64,000 nucleotides of DNA from Tidjanibacter sp. (GCA_017466345.1 JAFTUI010000023.1:62001-126000), one strand, 5' to 3'. Counted from the stretch's first letter, positions 52,771 to 61,727 are shown. A program made the numbers and translations. Notes: generated by a model from the letters alone, not told the origin.

Positions 52771-53742
52771 ATGAATTACACGCAGAACGCACTAAATGTA
52801 CTAGCAGTACGAACCTTTAAGGGTATTGGCAGGGCTTGGTTTGTTAAGAATTGGCAACCCAACCTCACCGATATGGATATAGTTGCACTGATCAATCAGG
52901 GCAACAAAGTCGATGTGCCAGCAACGATAGGCGATTTGGAGCAAAAACGCACAGCAATAAAGCGTCTGCTCGAACAATCGCAAGGATGCATGGATGGCGT
53001 AGTAGCATTGGGCGATAAGGATTTTCCCAAACACAGAGGCGATGTTAAGAATAGTGAGCAGCCTATTTTTCTTTTCTACAAGGGAGATTTGTCGCTACTC
53101 TCATTAACCAACCGCAATGTGGCTGTAATAGGACTATTAAATCCCACTCCTGAAATAGAGGGGCGAGAACGCCAAGTTGTGTCTGAATTGGTAAAACAAG
53201 GTGCTACTATTGTAAGTGGCTTGGCGTTGGGATGTGATTCTATTGCACACCGTACAACTTTGGAGTGTAATGGTAAGACTGTGGCGATATTGCCGAGTCC
53301 ACTGAGTTCTATTATGCCCGCAACTAATAGACCATTGGCGCAACAGATATTAGACCAGGGTGGTTTGTTAGTTTCGGAATATCTCACAGATGCAAAGAGC
53401 AAGATGGCGCTCAGTAGTCGCTACCAGGAGCGAGATAGATTGCAGGCTTTGTTTAGTGATGCCATTGTGCTTTCAGCAAGTTATGCCAAGAATAACTTGG
53501 GACTTGATAGTGGCTCTCGTTTGGCAATGAGCTACGCTGCGGATTATGGTATCCCTCGTGCTGTGATTTATGATGATTCGGAAGCAACCAACCCAATGTT
53601 CGACCTAAATAGGCAGTATATGAGAGAGGATGGCAGAGTGGTGGTTATAAGGGAAACAACATCGGCTTCTGACCTTGACCGATTGCTGCGCCTAAAACCT
53701 CGCACGGCTCAACCCAGATATTCACAGAATACCATTTTCTAA
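52771..53742 (+). CDS. DprA/Smf-like SLOG-fold protein
   Basis: 323 residues. NVAVIGLLNPTPEI then ATIVSGLALGCDSIAHRTTL (SGLAxGxDxxAH, 149-160), KTVAILPSPL and QGGLLVSEY, then QERDRLQALFSDAIVL in place of the FPxRNR segment. This is the DprA Rossmann/SLOG fold but divergent. With no competence genes near, it may sense or bind a nucleotide signal rather than load RecA. Third gene of the HAD-PRTase-DprA operon. Confidence 0.78.
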   Translation: MNYTQNALNVLAVRTFKGIGRAWFVKNWQPNLTDMDIVALINQGNKVDVPATIGDLEQKRTAIKRLLEQSQGCMDGVVALGDKDFPKHRGDVKNSEQPIFLFYKGDLSLLSLTNRNVAVIGLLNPTPEIEGRERQVVSELVKQGATIVSGLALGCDSIAHRTTLECNGKTVAILPSPLSSIMPATNRPLAQQILDQGGLLVSEYLTDAKSKMALSSRYQERDRLQALFSDAIVLSASYAKNNLGLDSGSRLAMSYAADYGIPRAVIYDDSEATNPMFDLNRQYMREDGRVVVIRETTSASDLDRLLRLKPRTAQPRYSQNTIF

Positions 53743-53781
53743 CCATAAAGGAGAGAGCTGCTGGCTCTCTCCTTTATGGTT
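53741..53781. terminator. Bidirectional hairpin between convergent operons
   Basis: Perfect 18-bp stem (53741-53758 and 53764-53781, arm starts AACCATAAAGGAGAGAGC) with a 5-nt loop. Lies between the DprA stop and the end of the retron operon. T tracts are weak (CCTCTTTATT on the plus strand). Confidence 0.8.
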
Positions 53782-53786
53782 CCTCT

Positions 53787-54422
53787 TTATTCCTTAATCA
53801 AATCGTTTAATAGGTTCTTCAATTGCACCAACTCTTGCTTGGTGGCAGTCCTTTGTATGATTTTATACACCTTAATAATATTCATAAGTATTTGATCATC
53901 TTCTGCACCTGCTGTTTGGGGGTTCCAATCCATCCCAGTGATTTCAGTAAACAAATTTTCTCCTTCTACAAACCATTGGTCGTATTGTTCCGACATTCGT
54001 TCAAAGCGGTCATCTTCTTGTATGGCCATATCCACACGATAGACATCTGTGGTTTTATATGGAACCAACTCATCTTTCTTATTCTTGTAAGCTCCATTTT
54101 TGGGAATGTATGTTAATCTTGCTTCAACATAGATTGGGTTTTCCAATTCAAGAGAACGAACATATCCTAATTGTGGTTTTAGAGGACAGTCTACTTGACT
54201 CCCCGATAATTTCATAAGGTTCTCGATGGTTAATAAGTTCGTACAAAATTGCTGACCATAAGACTTCTTCATCAAGATGTTGTCAAACTTCTGCCCTGTT
54301 ATCAGATCAACGGCATATATGCGCAACAACTCATCAAAGACGCCCTCTCTTTCGCCTCGAATTACCGTGCCTTTTATATGGGTAATTTTAAGATGATATT
54401 GTTTGCTTTGTGGCACAACCAT
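53787..54422 (-). CDS. Unknown retron-associated protein
   Basis: 211 residues, beta-rich first half (YHLKITHIKGTVIRGEREGV, YVRSLELENPIYVEARLTYI) and helical end (KIIQRTATKQELVQLKNLLN). No family recognised. 31 nt after the HEPN-like gene, last in the retron operon; it could be a third component or an immunity/regulatory partner. Confidence 0.6.
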   Translation of the reverse strand: MVVPQSKQYHLKITHIKGTVIRGEREGVFDELLRIYAVDLITGQKFDNILMKKSYGQQFCTNLLTIENLMKLSGSQVDCPLKPQLGYVRSLELENPIYVEARLTYIPKNGAYKNKKDELVPYKTTDVYRVDMAIQEDDRFERMSEQYDQWFVEGENLFTEITGMDWNPQTAGAEDDQILMNIIKVYKIIQRTATKQELVQLKNLLNDLIKE

Positions 54423-54453
54423 GTCTGAACTACAATAACTATTGTTTATTATT

Positions 54454-55359
54454 TTACGAATTCGTTGTGTCTGAGTTCTTCAAATTGTCAGAGATGGTAT
54501 TGGCAAGTTTGGTCAAAGCCTCAACTATTTCAGCAAATGGTGTGGTGTGGACAAAATTGGCAAAACTAGCATTTTGGGCAAACTCTTTATACTCATTTAC
54601 AGTCATTCCAATCTCTCTATTGAAACTGTCTTTTAGTGTATCATCGCTAAAGCGTCTATAATCTATATTATACCATTGTCTATTAAACCACAATTTATTG
54701 GCTCTTGCAAAACGATCAACTCGGTTGATTATCTCAAAACTATCAGTATGAGTGTTTTTAATAGTCCTATGACTCTGTATATTTCGTACTTTTCTTACTG
54801 CGTCAAGTATGCTGAAGACATCTATTTTGTATTGTGAGTTAAAGGCATATAGCAATGTGCCATATGCTGCTAAGTCCTTTGCTTTGGGATTATAAAGTAT
54901 CACATTTTCTTTGATAGCATTCGTGTCGCTATTAAACTTAATATCATAATAATAGTTCAACAGTGGTTCTGTTTGCAGTTGCACATATCTGCAAAACTCA
55001 AAGAAGTCTGTTTTATGTCCCCTTAAACCATATCTACAACGAAGCATTTCTCTATAATCTGCCTCTAACTGATTGCGTACATCAGTATCTATCACAAAAG
55101 AGTAGTCAATGGCGGGCTTTGCTGAATCTAACCTATAGTCCAAACCAAGATATTTTTCTATGGCATCAATCTTTGCATTGGACACACCTTCGTGAGTGAC
55201 ATTCTTTTGAGGTTCAACAATAGGCGAGCTCTCTTTTGTTTCGTGTGTTTCTCTTAGCACCATCCTTAAATCAGCAATGAACTCCTCGTTGCCAGGGAGT
55301 TCTTTGACTGCTTTGACGAAAGCCACTACTCTATCTAATTCTTGCTTATTTAGTCCCAT
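54454..55359 (-). CDS. HEPN-like protein next to the retron reverse transcriptase
   Basis: 301 residues from the ATG at 55359 (a TTG two codons earlier is an alternative). AVRKVRNIQSHRTIKN carries RNxxxH (Arg192, Asn193, His197), the HEPN-ribonuclease signature, inside a helical region (FCRYVQLQTEPLLNYYYDI, AAYGTLLYAFN). N-terminal 60 residues are charged linker. 11 nt after the RT stop. Probable effector RNase of the retron; HEPN assignment rests on the motif and helical context only. Confidence 0.55.
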   Translation of the reverse strand: MGLNKQELDRVVAFVKAVKELPGNEEFIADLRMVLRETHETKESSPIVEPQKNVTHEGVSNAKIDAIEKYLGLDYRLDSAKPAIDYSFVIDTDVRNQLEADYREMLRCRYGLRGHKTDFFEFCRYVQLQTEPLLNYYYDIKFNSDTNAIKENVILYNPKAKDLAAYGTLLYAFNSQYKIDVFSILDAVRKVRNIQSHRTIKNTHTDSFEIINRVDRFARANKLWFNRQWYNIDYRRFSDDTLKDSFNREIGMTVNEYKEFAQNASFANFVHTTPFAEIVEALTKLANTISDNLKNSDTTNS

Positions 55360-55370
55360 ACTCAATCATT

Positions 55371-56960
55371 TTATAAGTTATCAGGCTCTGGAATATCTGC
55401 CTCCATAAGAGCAATTAACCTTTCACGATTAGCAATCTCTACACGATCAGAGGCAATATCTTCCATGCTCACAACTTTGTAATTTTTACCATCAACTTTA
55501 TCTTCGTTAAGTACTTGCGAGAAGATGTCGCTCTCAACCAATGCAGAAAGTTCTTCCTGCAACTCAACTGTCTTTCGTTTACCAGCTTTGGTGTGTTGTG
55601 GCGCCACCAATTTTTTGTGGAGCATATAAAAGAGCGAGATGCCGTTGTCGCAAAGTGAAATCTGATATTTGCGCCACAATTCTGCTGCTTCATCTCCCTT
55701 AGCGAACAACTCTTTCACAGGAACTGTTTGGCTGACTGTAATAGGTCGTATATCATCGCCCACTTTGAAAAACAAAGCAGGTGTTGTTTCGGGATTGTAC
55801 TCTATTTGGCTAGAGAGGGTTTCCTCAAACTCTTCTCGATTCATTGTATGGACATAAGCGAGTGGCTTCTTTGCATACTTTATGGGAGCCAATTCTTGTC
55901 CTTGCAATTTGGCAAAACGACTATTTAGAGCCTTGTAGGTCGCATCCTCTGCACCCTTAACCATTTTGAGATACTGTAACTTACCCATCAACACAGCGTC
56001 CAAACTTGGCATACCTCCTTTGTGGCGATGTGTAGGGTTGAGTTTGCGAGCCCTCATATAACTCTCACAAGCGGCCATATGACCAAACTTCTCCCATATG
56101 TGAAGCAGTGTGCGTACCTCACGGGTGTATGTGCGTACAACATTGACCTTATCTGATAAAATAAGTCCTGTTACTTCCTGGCGTTCACCTACTTTTTGGA
56201 GTCGGGTTTTCTTTTCGTTTATGGTAAAATGATTGTCGGCAATAATTCGGTGCAACTCCTTTATGAACTCGCCTTCGTTGGAATAGATATAGTTCATACT
56301 GCTGAATGTGATATCATCAGCATAGCGACTATACTTTGCACCAAACCTTTTGGCAAGACCACCGAGTTGTCGGTCAAGCTTCTCGCAGATGATGTTGGTA
56401 ATGGTAGGAGATGTGGGCGCACCTTGTGGAAGAACATAGCGAGTCTCCTTGCCATCCTCTTCCAAGCGCATAGTGCACAAGCCTGCTATCACATCCGACA
56501 ATTCGCTTGGGAAGTTGAATGGGGGTAGAGTGAGGCGCTTCCATAGCCTTGATTTGTCAATGCTGGGGAAGAAATCTTTTAGGTCGAGATTGTAGATGTA
56601 GTTTTGTCCGAGATGCAGTTTTGCATTATCCACCACAGAACGACCTTGCACAAAGCCCATCGCATATTTCGATGGCTCATAGATTGCCTGCAAGATTGTA
56701 TTGAGGGAAAACAAGATCGATTTCAGCCCTGCTACAGGTGCGGAAATAACCCTCTCGCCACCACTCTTTTTGGGTATGGTGAAGTTTTTATATCGCTGGT
56801 GTGTTGCTCGCTTGGGGTTGCAATGATATGTGATTTGATTGAGGTGGAAAGGGCGAAATTTGTCACCCAGCGCATCTTGCTTCACCTGATTGAGCAATCG
56901 GCGAAGGTCTTTGATATTCTTCATTGCAAGGGCTGTTGTTCTAATTTCGGTTCTCTCCAT
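55371..56960 (-). CDS. Retron-type reverse transcriptase with C-terminal extension
   Basis: 529 residues. RT core: NAKLHLGQ (the NAxxH retron motif, 112-116), YNLDLKDFFPSI (126 on), VLPQGAPTSPTITN (RT4), SRYADDITFS (YADD, 213-216), and VTGLILSDKVNVVR (the VTG motif, 263 on). NAxxH and VTG mark retron RTs and separate them from group II intron and DGR RTs. After about residue 350 an extension of some 180 residues follows with no motif I recognise. Start 22 nt after the a2 end of the ncRNA. Makes msDNA from that RNA. Confidence 0.9.
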   Translation of the reverse strand: MERTEIRTTALAMKNIKDLRRLLNQVKQDALGDKFRPFHLNQITYHCNPKRATHQRYKNFTIPKKSGGERVISAPVAGLKSILFSLNTILQAIYEPSKYAMGFVQGRSVVDNAKLHLGQNYIYNLDLKDFFPSIDKSRLWKRLTLPPFNFPSELSDVIAGLCTMRLEEDGKETRYVLPQGAPTSPTITNIICEKLDRQLGGLAKRFGAKYSRYADDITFSSMNYIYSNEGEFIKELHRIIADNHFTINEKKTRLQKVGERQEVTGLILSDKVNVVRTYTREVRTLLHIWEKFGHMAACESYMRARKLNPTHRHKGGMPSLDAVLMGKLQYLKMVKGAEDATYKALNSRFAKLQGQELAPIKYAKKPLAYVHTMNREEFEETLSSQIEYNPETTPALFFKVGDDIRPITVSQTVPVKELFAKGDEAAELWRKYQISLCDNGISLFYMLHKKLVAPQHTKAGKRKTVELQEELSALVESDIFSQVLNEDKVDGKNYKVVSMEDIASDRVEIANRERLIALMEADIPEPDNL

Positions 56961-56982
56961 ACTCGTTTTAGGCTAAAAAAGA

Positions 56983-57344
56983 GCGCTCTTTGAGTCAGCT
57001 TATTGAAATTTCTTTTCTTTGTCTATGAATAAGTAAACGCAGTTTAATTATTCTCACTTGACGCAAAATACGGAGTATTTTGCTTAATGATATTCAAGTT
57101 CAGACTTGAATATCACCCATATCACTTCGAAGAAGGGATATGTTGTTATTTAATATTAACTTCTTAAGTTAATATGTTCTCAATTTATTGAGAATACTTG
57201 ACTTTTAACAGACAGGAACTGTCGGTCAAAAGTCCAATAACAACAAGACCTTGGTTTACCCATTGAAGTTACCTCCTTTGGGCCAGCTGTACAATACGAC
57301 AGCCTAAATCAAAATGTCATTTCAATAAGCCACTCAAAGAACGC
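56983..57344 (-). ncRNA. Retron msr-msd non-coding RNA
   Basis: The ends are complementary: a1 (57319-57344) and a2 (56983-57009) match over about 25 of 27 positions, with the shared core CTTATTGAAAT and TCTTTGAGT. Between them are at least six stem-loops: 57200-57234, 57177-57194, 57153-57175 (10-bp stem, ATATTAACTT), 57119-57141, 57089-57114 (11-bp stem, GATATTCAAGT) and 57063-57083 (9-bp stem, GCAAAATAC). Position upstream of the RT and a promoter with its -7 box 20 nt before a1 fit a retron. At about 360 nt it is longer than most known msr-msd RNAs; the exact branching G and msr/msd border are not fixed. Confidence 0.82.
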
Positions 57345-57364
57345 TTTAGTTTTGTTTCGTGCTG

Positions 57365-57399
57365 CAAATATAATACCCCATTGCGCACTCTATATTCGC
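57365..57399 (-). promoter_or_regulatory. Operator-promoter C (retron)
   Basis: Minus strand: GCGAATATAGAGTGCGC (57383-57399), 10 nt, TATATTTG (57365-57372). Transcription would start near 57358, 14 nt before a1. Places the retron under the same control as the WYL gene. Confidence 0.78.
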
Positions 57400-57459
57400 A
57401 CTATTGCAGTGTGCTATAATCCTCTACAAATATACAAAAAACTGTATAGATACCACATC

Positions 57460-58515
57460 CTATTCGCGATTTCTTACGATTAGGCGGTTTGAGCAAGGCT
57501 CGTTGCCTGGGAGGTGTTTCCATTGCCCTTCGTTGGTGCAATTTACAACTTTAGATGTGACTCGATTAATAACTCCCATATATTCATCATCGCACGCATC
57601 GTTAATACTTTGAATGCCTGGGTGTAGTATGCTAACATCTGTTTGCTTAGTCGCTTTGCCGTATTTGTTGATTGAGTCGAAGCCGCCACCAACTTTGATT
57701 CTTACATTGTTTGTGAGGATATATCTGTCGTGGAAGGTATTGGAACTTGTGTTTTGCTCTACGAACATATCAAACTCAAAATCCAGATTAGGGCGAATCT
57801 GTTTTATCTTTTCGACTAACTGGCGGTATATGTTCTCATCATTTCTAGTGTTGCTTTTATCTTTTGCTGTAATGATTGTCAGGTAAAACTTATCTTCTCG
57901 TGTTACTCCTGGTATCTGCCTGGGTAGTAGTGCATTCAATATCTCTTCTAGGTTGTTGAGGCTTTTAAGGATGTAATTATCAATAATGACTATCGAATTG
58001 CAGTTCGACAGATTGTGTTGACTTTGCAGTATATCTGCCCACTTGAGATACTTACCCTCCTCAACAGATTTGCCACAATCTCTAAAGAGGTAAGAGTTGG
58101 CATCCGCATCTTCTTCGCTGCTCCAGCAAGTTGGAGATAGCGTCACTATACCAAACTTCGAAGCGTAATTTCTGCAAATACCAGCCGATTTGTCAATTAA
58201 GTATGTGGTTCGTGTGCGTTTGGTTGATTTGTTGACATTCTCCACATACTCAAATCCGTGAGTGTCGGAACATACGCATTCGCCCTGCACATACTTCTTG
58301 GCGATATTTAGTTTTTCGGGTAGAGTCTGAAGTTGTTGTGCAAATTGTTCATCCTTAATATCTATCATAATTTGAGATTTGCGGATAAACTTTCCAACAT
58401 TCAGCCACATTTGCACCGCATTCTCATCGGTGAGTATATTAAACGCAGAGCTTGAGTCCCTATACTTTTTTAGGAACTCAAACTCGCAATAGACTTGCTT
58501 TCTGTAGGTAGCCAT
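57460..58515 (-). CDS. Unknown protein with a PLD-like HDR motif, partner of the AAA ATPase
   Basis: 351 residues. FHDRYILTNNVRIKVGGGF (around 265-285) resembles one half-site of PLD-superfamily phosphodiesterases (HxR/K followed by a glycine-rich strand). Upstream SIVIIDNYILKSLNNLEEIL looks like a Rossmann-type strand-helix. N-terminal half unrecognised. Starts 1 nt after the ATPase stop. Possibly a nuclease effector controlled by the ATPase; function unproven. Confidence 0.5.
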   Translation of the reverse strand: MATYRKQVYCEFEFLKKYRDSSSAFNILTDENAVQMWLNVGKFIRKSQIMIDIKDEQFAQQLQTLPEKLNIAKKYVQGECVCSDTHGFEYVENVNKSTKRTRTTYLIDKSAGICRNYASKFGIVTLSPTCWSSEEDADANSYLFRDCGKSVEEGKYLKWADILQSQHNLSNCNSIVIIDNYILKSLNNLEEILNALLPRQIPGVTREDKFYLTIITAKDKSNTRNDENIYRQLVEKIKQIRPNLDFEFDMFVEQNTSSNTFHDRYILTNNVRIKVGGGFDSINKYGKATKQTDVSILHPGIQSINDACDDEYMGVINRVTSKVVNCTNEGQWKHLPGNEPCSNRLIVRNRE

Positions 58516-58516
58516 A

Positions 58517-60595
58517 CTAACTCATTGCTTTGAGGGTTAATATGTCGGTTACCAGATTGTCGGCCTCGTCGAGGAAGCCAGGCCCGAACGGGGCGAGCAA
58601 AATGCCATCCTCCCTGATTGGGATGTCCTTGACTTGTGGCTCTCCCTGTGGGCGCTGCTCGATGTTGGGGTTGTAGAAGTATTGCAACGACACCTCCTTG
58701 GGAGTGAGTTCCTTGCGAGCAACTAGCACTTGGAGTTTACGCACCATATACTCACTGTGGGTCTCCACAATGAAATGAATGCCATAGTTCTTGTAGGCAT
58801 CTGTAAACATCTCCGCCAACAGCGACTGGAACTTCGGATGGAGGTGATTCTCTGGCTCCTCAACGGCAATGGTTATCCCTTTGGTTGTCCTTTCGTTATT
58901 TTTAAGAATTTCGAGTTCCACATTAATAAGGGTACCTAACAACTTCGTTATTCCCAAACCCTCGTCGGCTAAGAAAACTCCTATATCTTCTGGTGTTTTG
59001 TGGAGTTTGACAATCAAACCCAAACCCTCCGCCGTGCTTGTAATGGAAATGCGATCTCCCAACTCAAACTTCTTTACCCATTTGTTTATGTACTCACCTG
59101 CAACGGGGGTGTGATACATTGTTTCACCTTTAAGTTCGTCGGGCAAATCAACTTTCGCTTCTTCTTTGGGAGCGTATTTTCTCGCAACATCGGCATATTC
59201 AAACAATGTTTGGGTGAAAGCATCTTGTTTATCATCAGCAGTATAAACCCTTTTGGACAGAATAGCAGAGTCTGGCACATATTCTACACCTTTGAACATA
59301 GCTGGTGACAATACCTCAGCCAACATTTCTGAATAAAAATCTCTCAGATATGCAAAAACCCAATGTCCACCATTGGAATCATCATGCCAGGAACCTTCGA
59401 TCCAGGAACCTTTGTAGCTTTTCATATACTCTTGACGCTCTACTCCCATTTCATTGCCAATGAATTTATCAGCAAGATGTAGGGTAAAGAATATACCTCC
59501 AAAACCATCTCCATTGAATATTGGGAACTTTTTAAAATCATCTAATTCGTAGATGCCTATATCATCAAATATGTACTCCGAAGTAACTTCTTGAAGAGTA
59601 ATGTCTTGTAGCCACTTCTTCTCCTCTGCAACAAAATACGAAAGTAGAGAGCAGTGTTCGGATTCCTCGAACCAAGTCAAGATTTGATCGAGAAACTCTA
59701 TATACTCAAAAGCGCATCGGTTTTCTTCGACACCATTTCTTCTGTTTCTAGACTCCGCCTCGGCAATCCAATTATGGAAGGTCTTTCTAACATCACATTT
59801 TGCAATACCATCAAGAGCTTTCCAGATCGGCATAGGAAATAGGGTATCTTGTTGTACTGCGCTATCAAACAAAGGGGCGATGGCCCAAAATGGACTATCC
59901 TTGTGATTTTTCGCAGAGTAGTCAAAATAAGGATCTATTCTCGCTTCATTTAATCTATTAACAAAGCGATCAAATTGCTCGGGAGTAACAATGCTTTTTA
60001 AGAGATCTATCTTGTCAGGCAACTCGTTTTCGTGGCTATACAAAGCATCAAAGGCAATATACTTTATTGTGGCTGCCAGATAGTTGTTCTTAATCGAAAG
60101 TAGGTTATTTACTTTTAATACCAACTTTCCATATTTGTGATTGGCAAAGAGATTCTCTTTCTTATCCCTATTTACCATAGCATCAAGGATAATGGTTCCA
60201 TCAAGTTTCTTAATTAGAATATCGCAAAGCCATCCATTATTTAACACATCATTGGTATCCGCTATAAATGTCAACTCAATATCAACATCCTCGTCGAGAA
60301 GTCCGGAATGTATGGTGTAGGAAAAAGTCATCTTGCTACCCTCTCGAGACTTATTATTACGAGCAAGGTCGAACATACCCAATTTGGCAGTTCCCAAAAA
60401 GTCAAGTTTGCAATCTGCAAACTTCTCATATTCCATCTGACAGAAGAAACTTTTAAGCAACAGCAACGCTTTGGCAAACGAACTCTTACCAGAGCTATTA
60501 CAGCCTGTGAGCAAGGTAATGGGAGCGAGATTAATAGTTCCGCCATTTTCACTATCAAATACTCGGAAATTCTTTATTTTCAGACTTGTTTTCAT
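58517..60595 (-). CDS. AAA/ABC-type ATPase (DUF3696-like, OLD/RecF superfamily)
   Basis: 692 residues from MKTSLKIKNFRVF at 60595; the earlier ATG (60667) lies over the -7 box and is rejected. Walker A TGCNSSGKSSFAKALLL (31-38), a long middle insert, then Walker B TIAVEEPENHLHPKFQSLL and the H-loop FIVETHSEYM, then a DUF3696-like tail. Such ATPases pair with a nuclease in several defence systems. First gene of a two-gene operon under operator D. Confidence 0.85.
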   Translation of the reverse strand: MKTSLKIKNFRVFDSENGGTINLAPITLLTGCNSSGKSSFAKALLLLKSFFCQMEYEKFADCKLDFLGTAKLGMFDLARNNKSREGSKMTFSYTIHSGLLDEDVDIELTFIADTNDVLNNGWLCDILIKKLDGTIILDAMVNRDKKENLFANHKYGKLVLKVNNLLSIKNNYLAATIKYIAFDALYSHENELPDKIDLLKSIVTPEQFDRFVNRLNEARIDPYFDYSAKNHKDSPFWAIAPLFDSAVQQDTLFPMPIWKALDGIAKCDVRKTFHNWIAEAESRNRRNGVEENRCAFEYIEFLDQILTWFEESEHCSLLSYFVAEEKKWLQDITLQEVTSEYIFDDIGIYELDDFKKFPIFNGDGFGGIFFTLHLADKFIGNEMGVERQEYMKSYKGSWIEGSWHDDSNGGHWVFAYLRDFYSEMLAEVLSPAMFKGVEYVPDSAILSKRVYTADDKQDAFTQTLFEYADVARKYAPKEEAKVDLPDELKGETMYHTPVAGEYINKWVKKFELGDRISITSTAEGLGLIVKLHKTPEDIGVFLADEGLGITKLLGTLINVELEILKNNERTTKGITIAVEEPENHLHPKFQSLLAEMFTDAYKNYGIHFIVETHSEYMVRKLQVLVARKELTPKEVSLQYFYNPNIEQRPQGEPQVKDIPIREDGILLAPFGPGFLDEADNLVTDILTLKAMS

Positions 60596-60664
60596 TCGCT
60601 TATAATTGGAGGTTAGTTCTGCAAATATAGTAAATTGAGTTGGGTTTTGCCAGTTTCGATGATG

Positions 60665-60699
60665 CAAAAGTAATGAAGTGGAGCGAACGCTATGTTCGC
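60665..60699 (-). promoter_or_regulatory. Operator-promoter D (ATPase operon)
   Basis: Minus strand: perfect palindrome GCGAACATAGCGTTCGC (60683-60699), 10 nt, TACTTTTG (60665-60672). Overlaps the last base of the WYL gene stop codon. Leader of about 63 nt to the ATG at 60595. Confidence 0.82.
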
Positions 60700-61727
60700 T
60701 ATTGTTTATATCCTCTCGCCAATTTCTCGAATCGCTCTCTCATCTCGTTGTGGAGTGTGGCGGGAGTAAGGACTACAACACCATCCATAAACGAGGCGAG
60801 GAGTTGTTTGAGCTCGGTGTTGATTAGGCAGCGGAGCTCCACGAACTGTCCGTTTTCGAAGCCGTATTGTGCTCGCAGTTGATCTGCTCGACCACCCTTA
60901 ACAATCTTCTGGGATCCGTGGATGGGCTTTGTTTCGATATAGGGCAGCTGACTATCCGACACCCACAAGAGAATCTTCTCCACCTCGGCATCCTTGAAAA
61001 TAGTAACACCTACGATGTCGTCGAATCGCTCCTCTAACTCCTCCGAGGGCTCGATGTACTTCTTGCCAAACAGAAGCTCAAAGCCATCGATGCGGTCGAG
61101 GGCAAAGTTGAGAATATATCCATCCTCGGCCGCCGCAATCAAAAACCAGCGATTGTTATACTGTTTGAGCAGATATGGGTGCACTGTGATTGTTTTGGAC
61201 TTGTCGGGCTCAGCAAAAGTGTGATATGTAAGGGCGATAACCTGCTTATTGGCAATGGCTGTAAAGAGCGAGCCAAGCAGATTGGACCCTGCGAGATAGT
61301 CGGGGTTGGTGCTGAACTGAATAATGCGCCTACCTTCCTGCACACTGAGTCGTTGTTTGAGACCATCGAGCCACTCAAAATTGTCGAGCCCATCGAACTG
61401 ACCGAGCGTATTGAGCACCTCGCCCAGCAGATGTTCCTCGTCCTCGGAGAGTTTCTTGGTGAAGATGGAGAATGCAGGGTCGGCATAGTGGACATACTCC
61501 TTGCCATCGCGTCTCTCTTTGCGCTCCAACTCGACCATAAAGACCTCCTCTTCGAGGGCCTTGATGTCCTTCTGAATACAACGCAGCGATACGGGGTCAA
61601 AGCAATCCATTTGCAACTGCTCGTTCACATAGTCGCAGATCTCACGCGTGGTAAAAAACTTGTGCTTGTGCGATAGGCACTCATCTATGTAGCGATAACG
61701 AATTACCGCATTCTTGTTCATCGGCAT
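60699..61727 (-). CDS. WYL-domain transcriptional regulator
   Basis: 342 residues. N-terminal winged-helix part (RYRYIDECLSHKHKFFTTREI, SLRCIQKDIKALEEE), then the WYL core (VIALTYHTFAEPDKSKTITV, HPYLLKQYNNRWFLIAAAED) and a C-terminal extension. This is the BrxR/CapW type, which control phage-defence operons by binding inverted repeats in promoters. Its own promoter has site E, and five neighbouring promoters share the motif, so it is the prime candidate for the shared regulator. A second ATG (61721) is also possible. Confidence 0.88.
   Translation of the reverse strand: MPMNKNAVIRYRYIDECLSHKHKFFTTREICDYVNEQLQMDCFDPVSLRCIQKDIKALEEEVFMVELERKERRDGKEYVHYADPAFSIFTKKLSEDEEHLLGEVLNTLGQFDGLDNFEWLDGLKQRLSVQEGRRIIQFSTNPDYLAGSNLLGSLFTAIANKQVIALTYHTFAEPDKSKTITVHPYLLKQYNNRWFLIAAAEDGYILNFALDRIDGFELLFGKKYIEPSEELEERFDDIVGVTIFKDAEVEKILLWVSDSQLPYIETKPIHGSQKIVKGGRADQLRAQYGFENGQFVELRCLINTELKQLLASFMDGVVVLTPATLHNEMRERFEKLARGYKQ

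Noticed and set aside
51407-53742. Competence (DprA) locus
   Set aside because: No com genes are near, the DprA motifs are divergent, and the operon shares its operator with defence-type genes.
57200-57285. 27-codon ORF with a strong AGGAGG site inside the retron RNA
   Set aside because: It lies in the structured ncRNA and crosses stem-loops; Bacteroidales rarely use Shine-Dalgarno sites, so the match is probably chance.
60596-60667. Longer N-terminus for the ATPase
   Set aside because: It overlaps the -7 box of promoter D; homologues begin at MKTSLKIKNFRVF.
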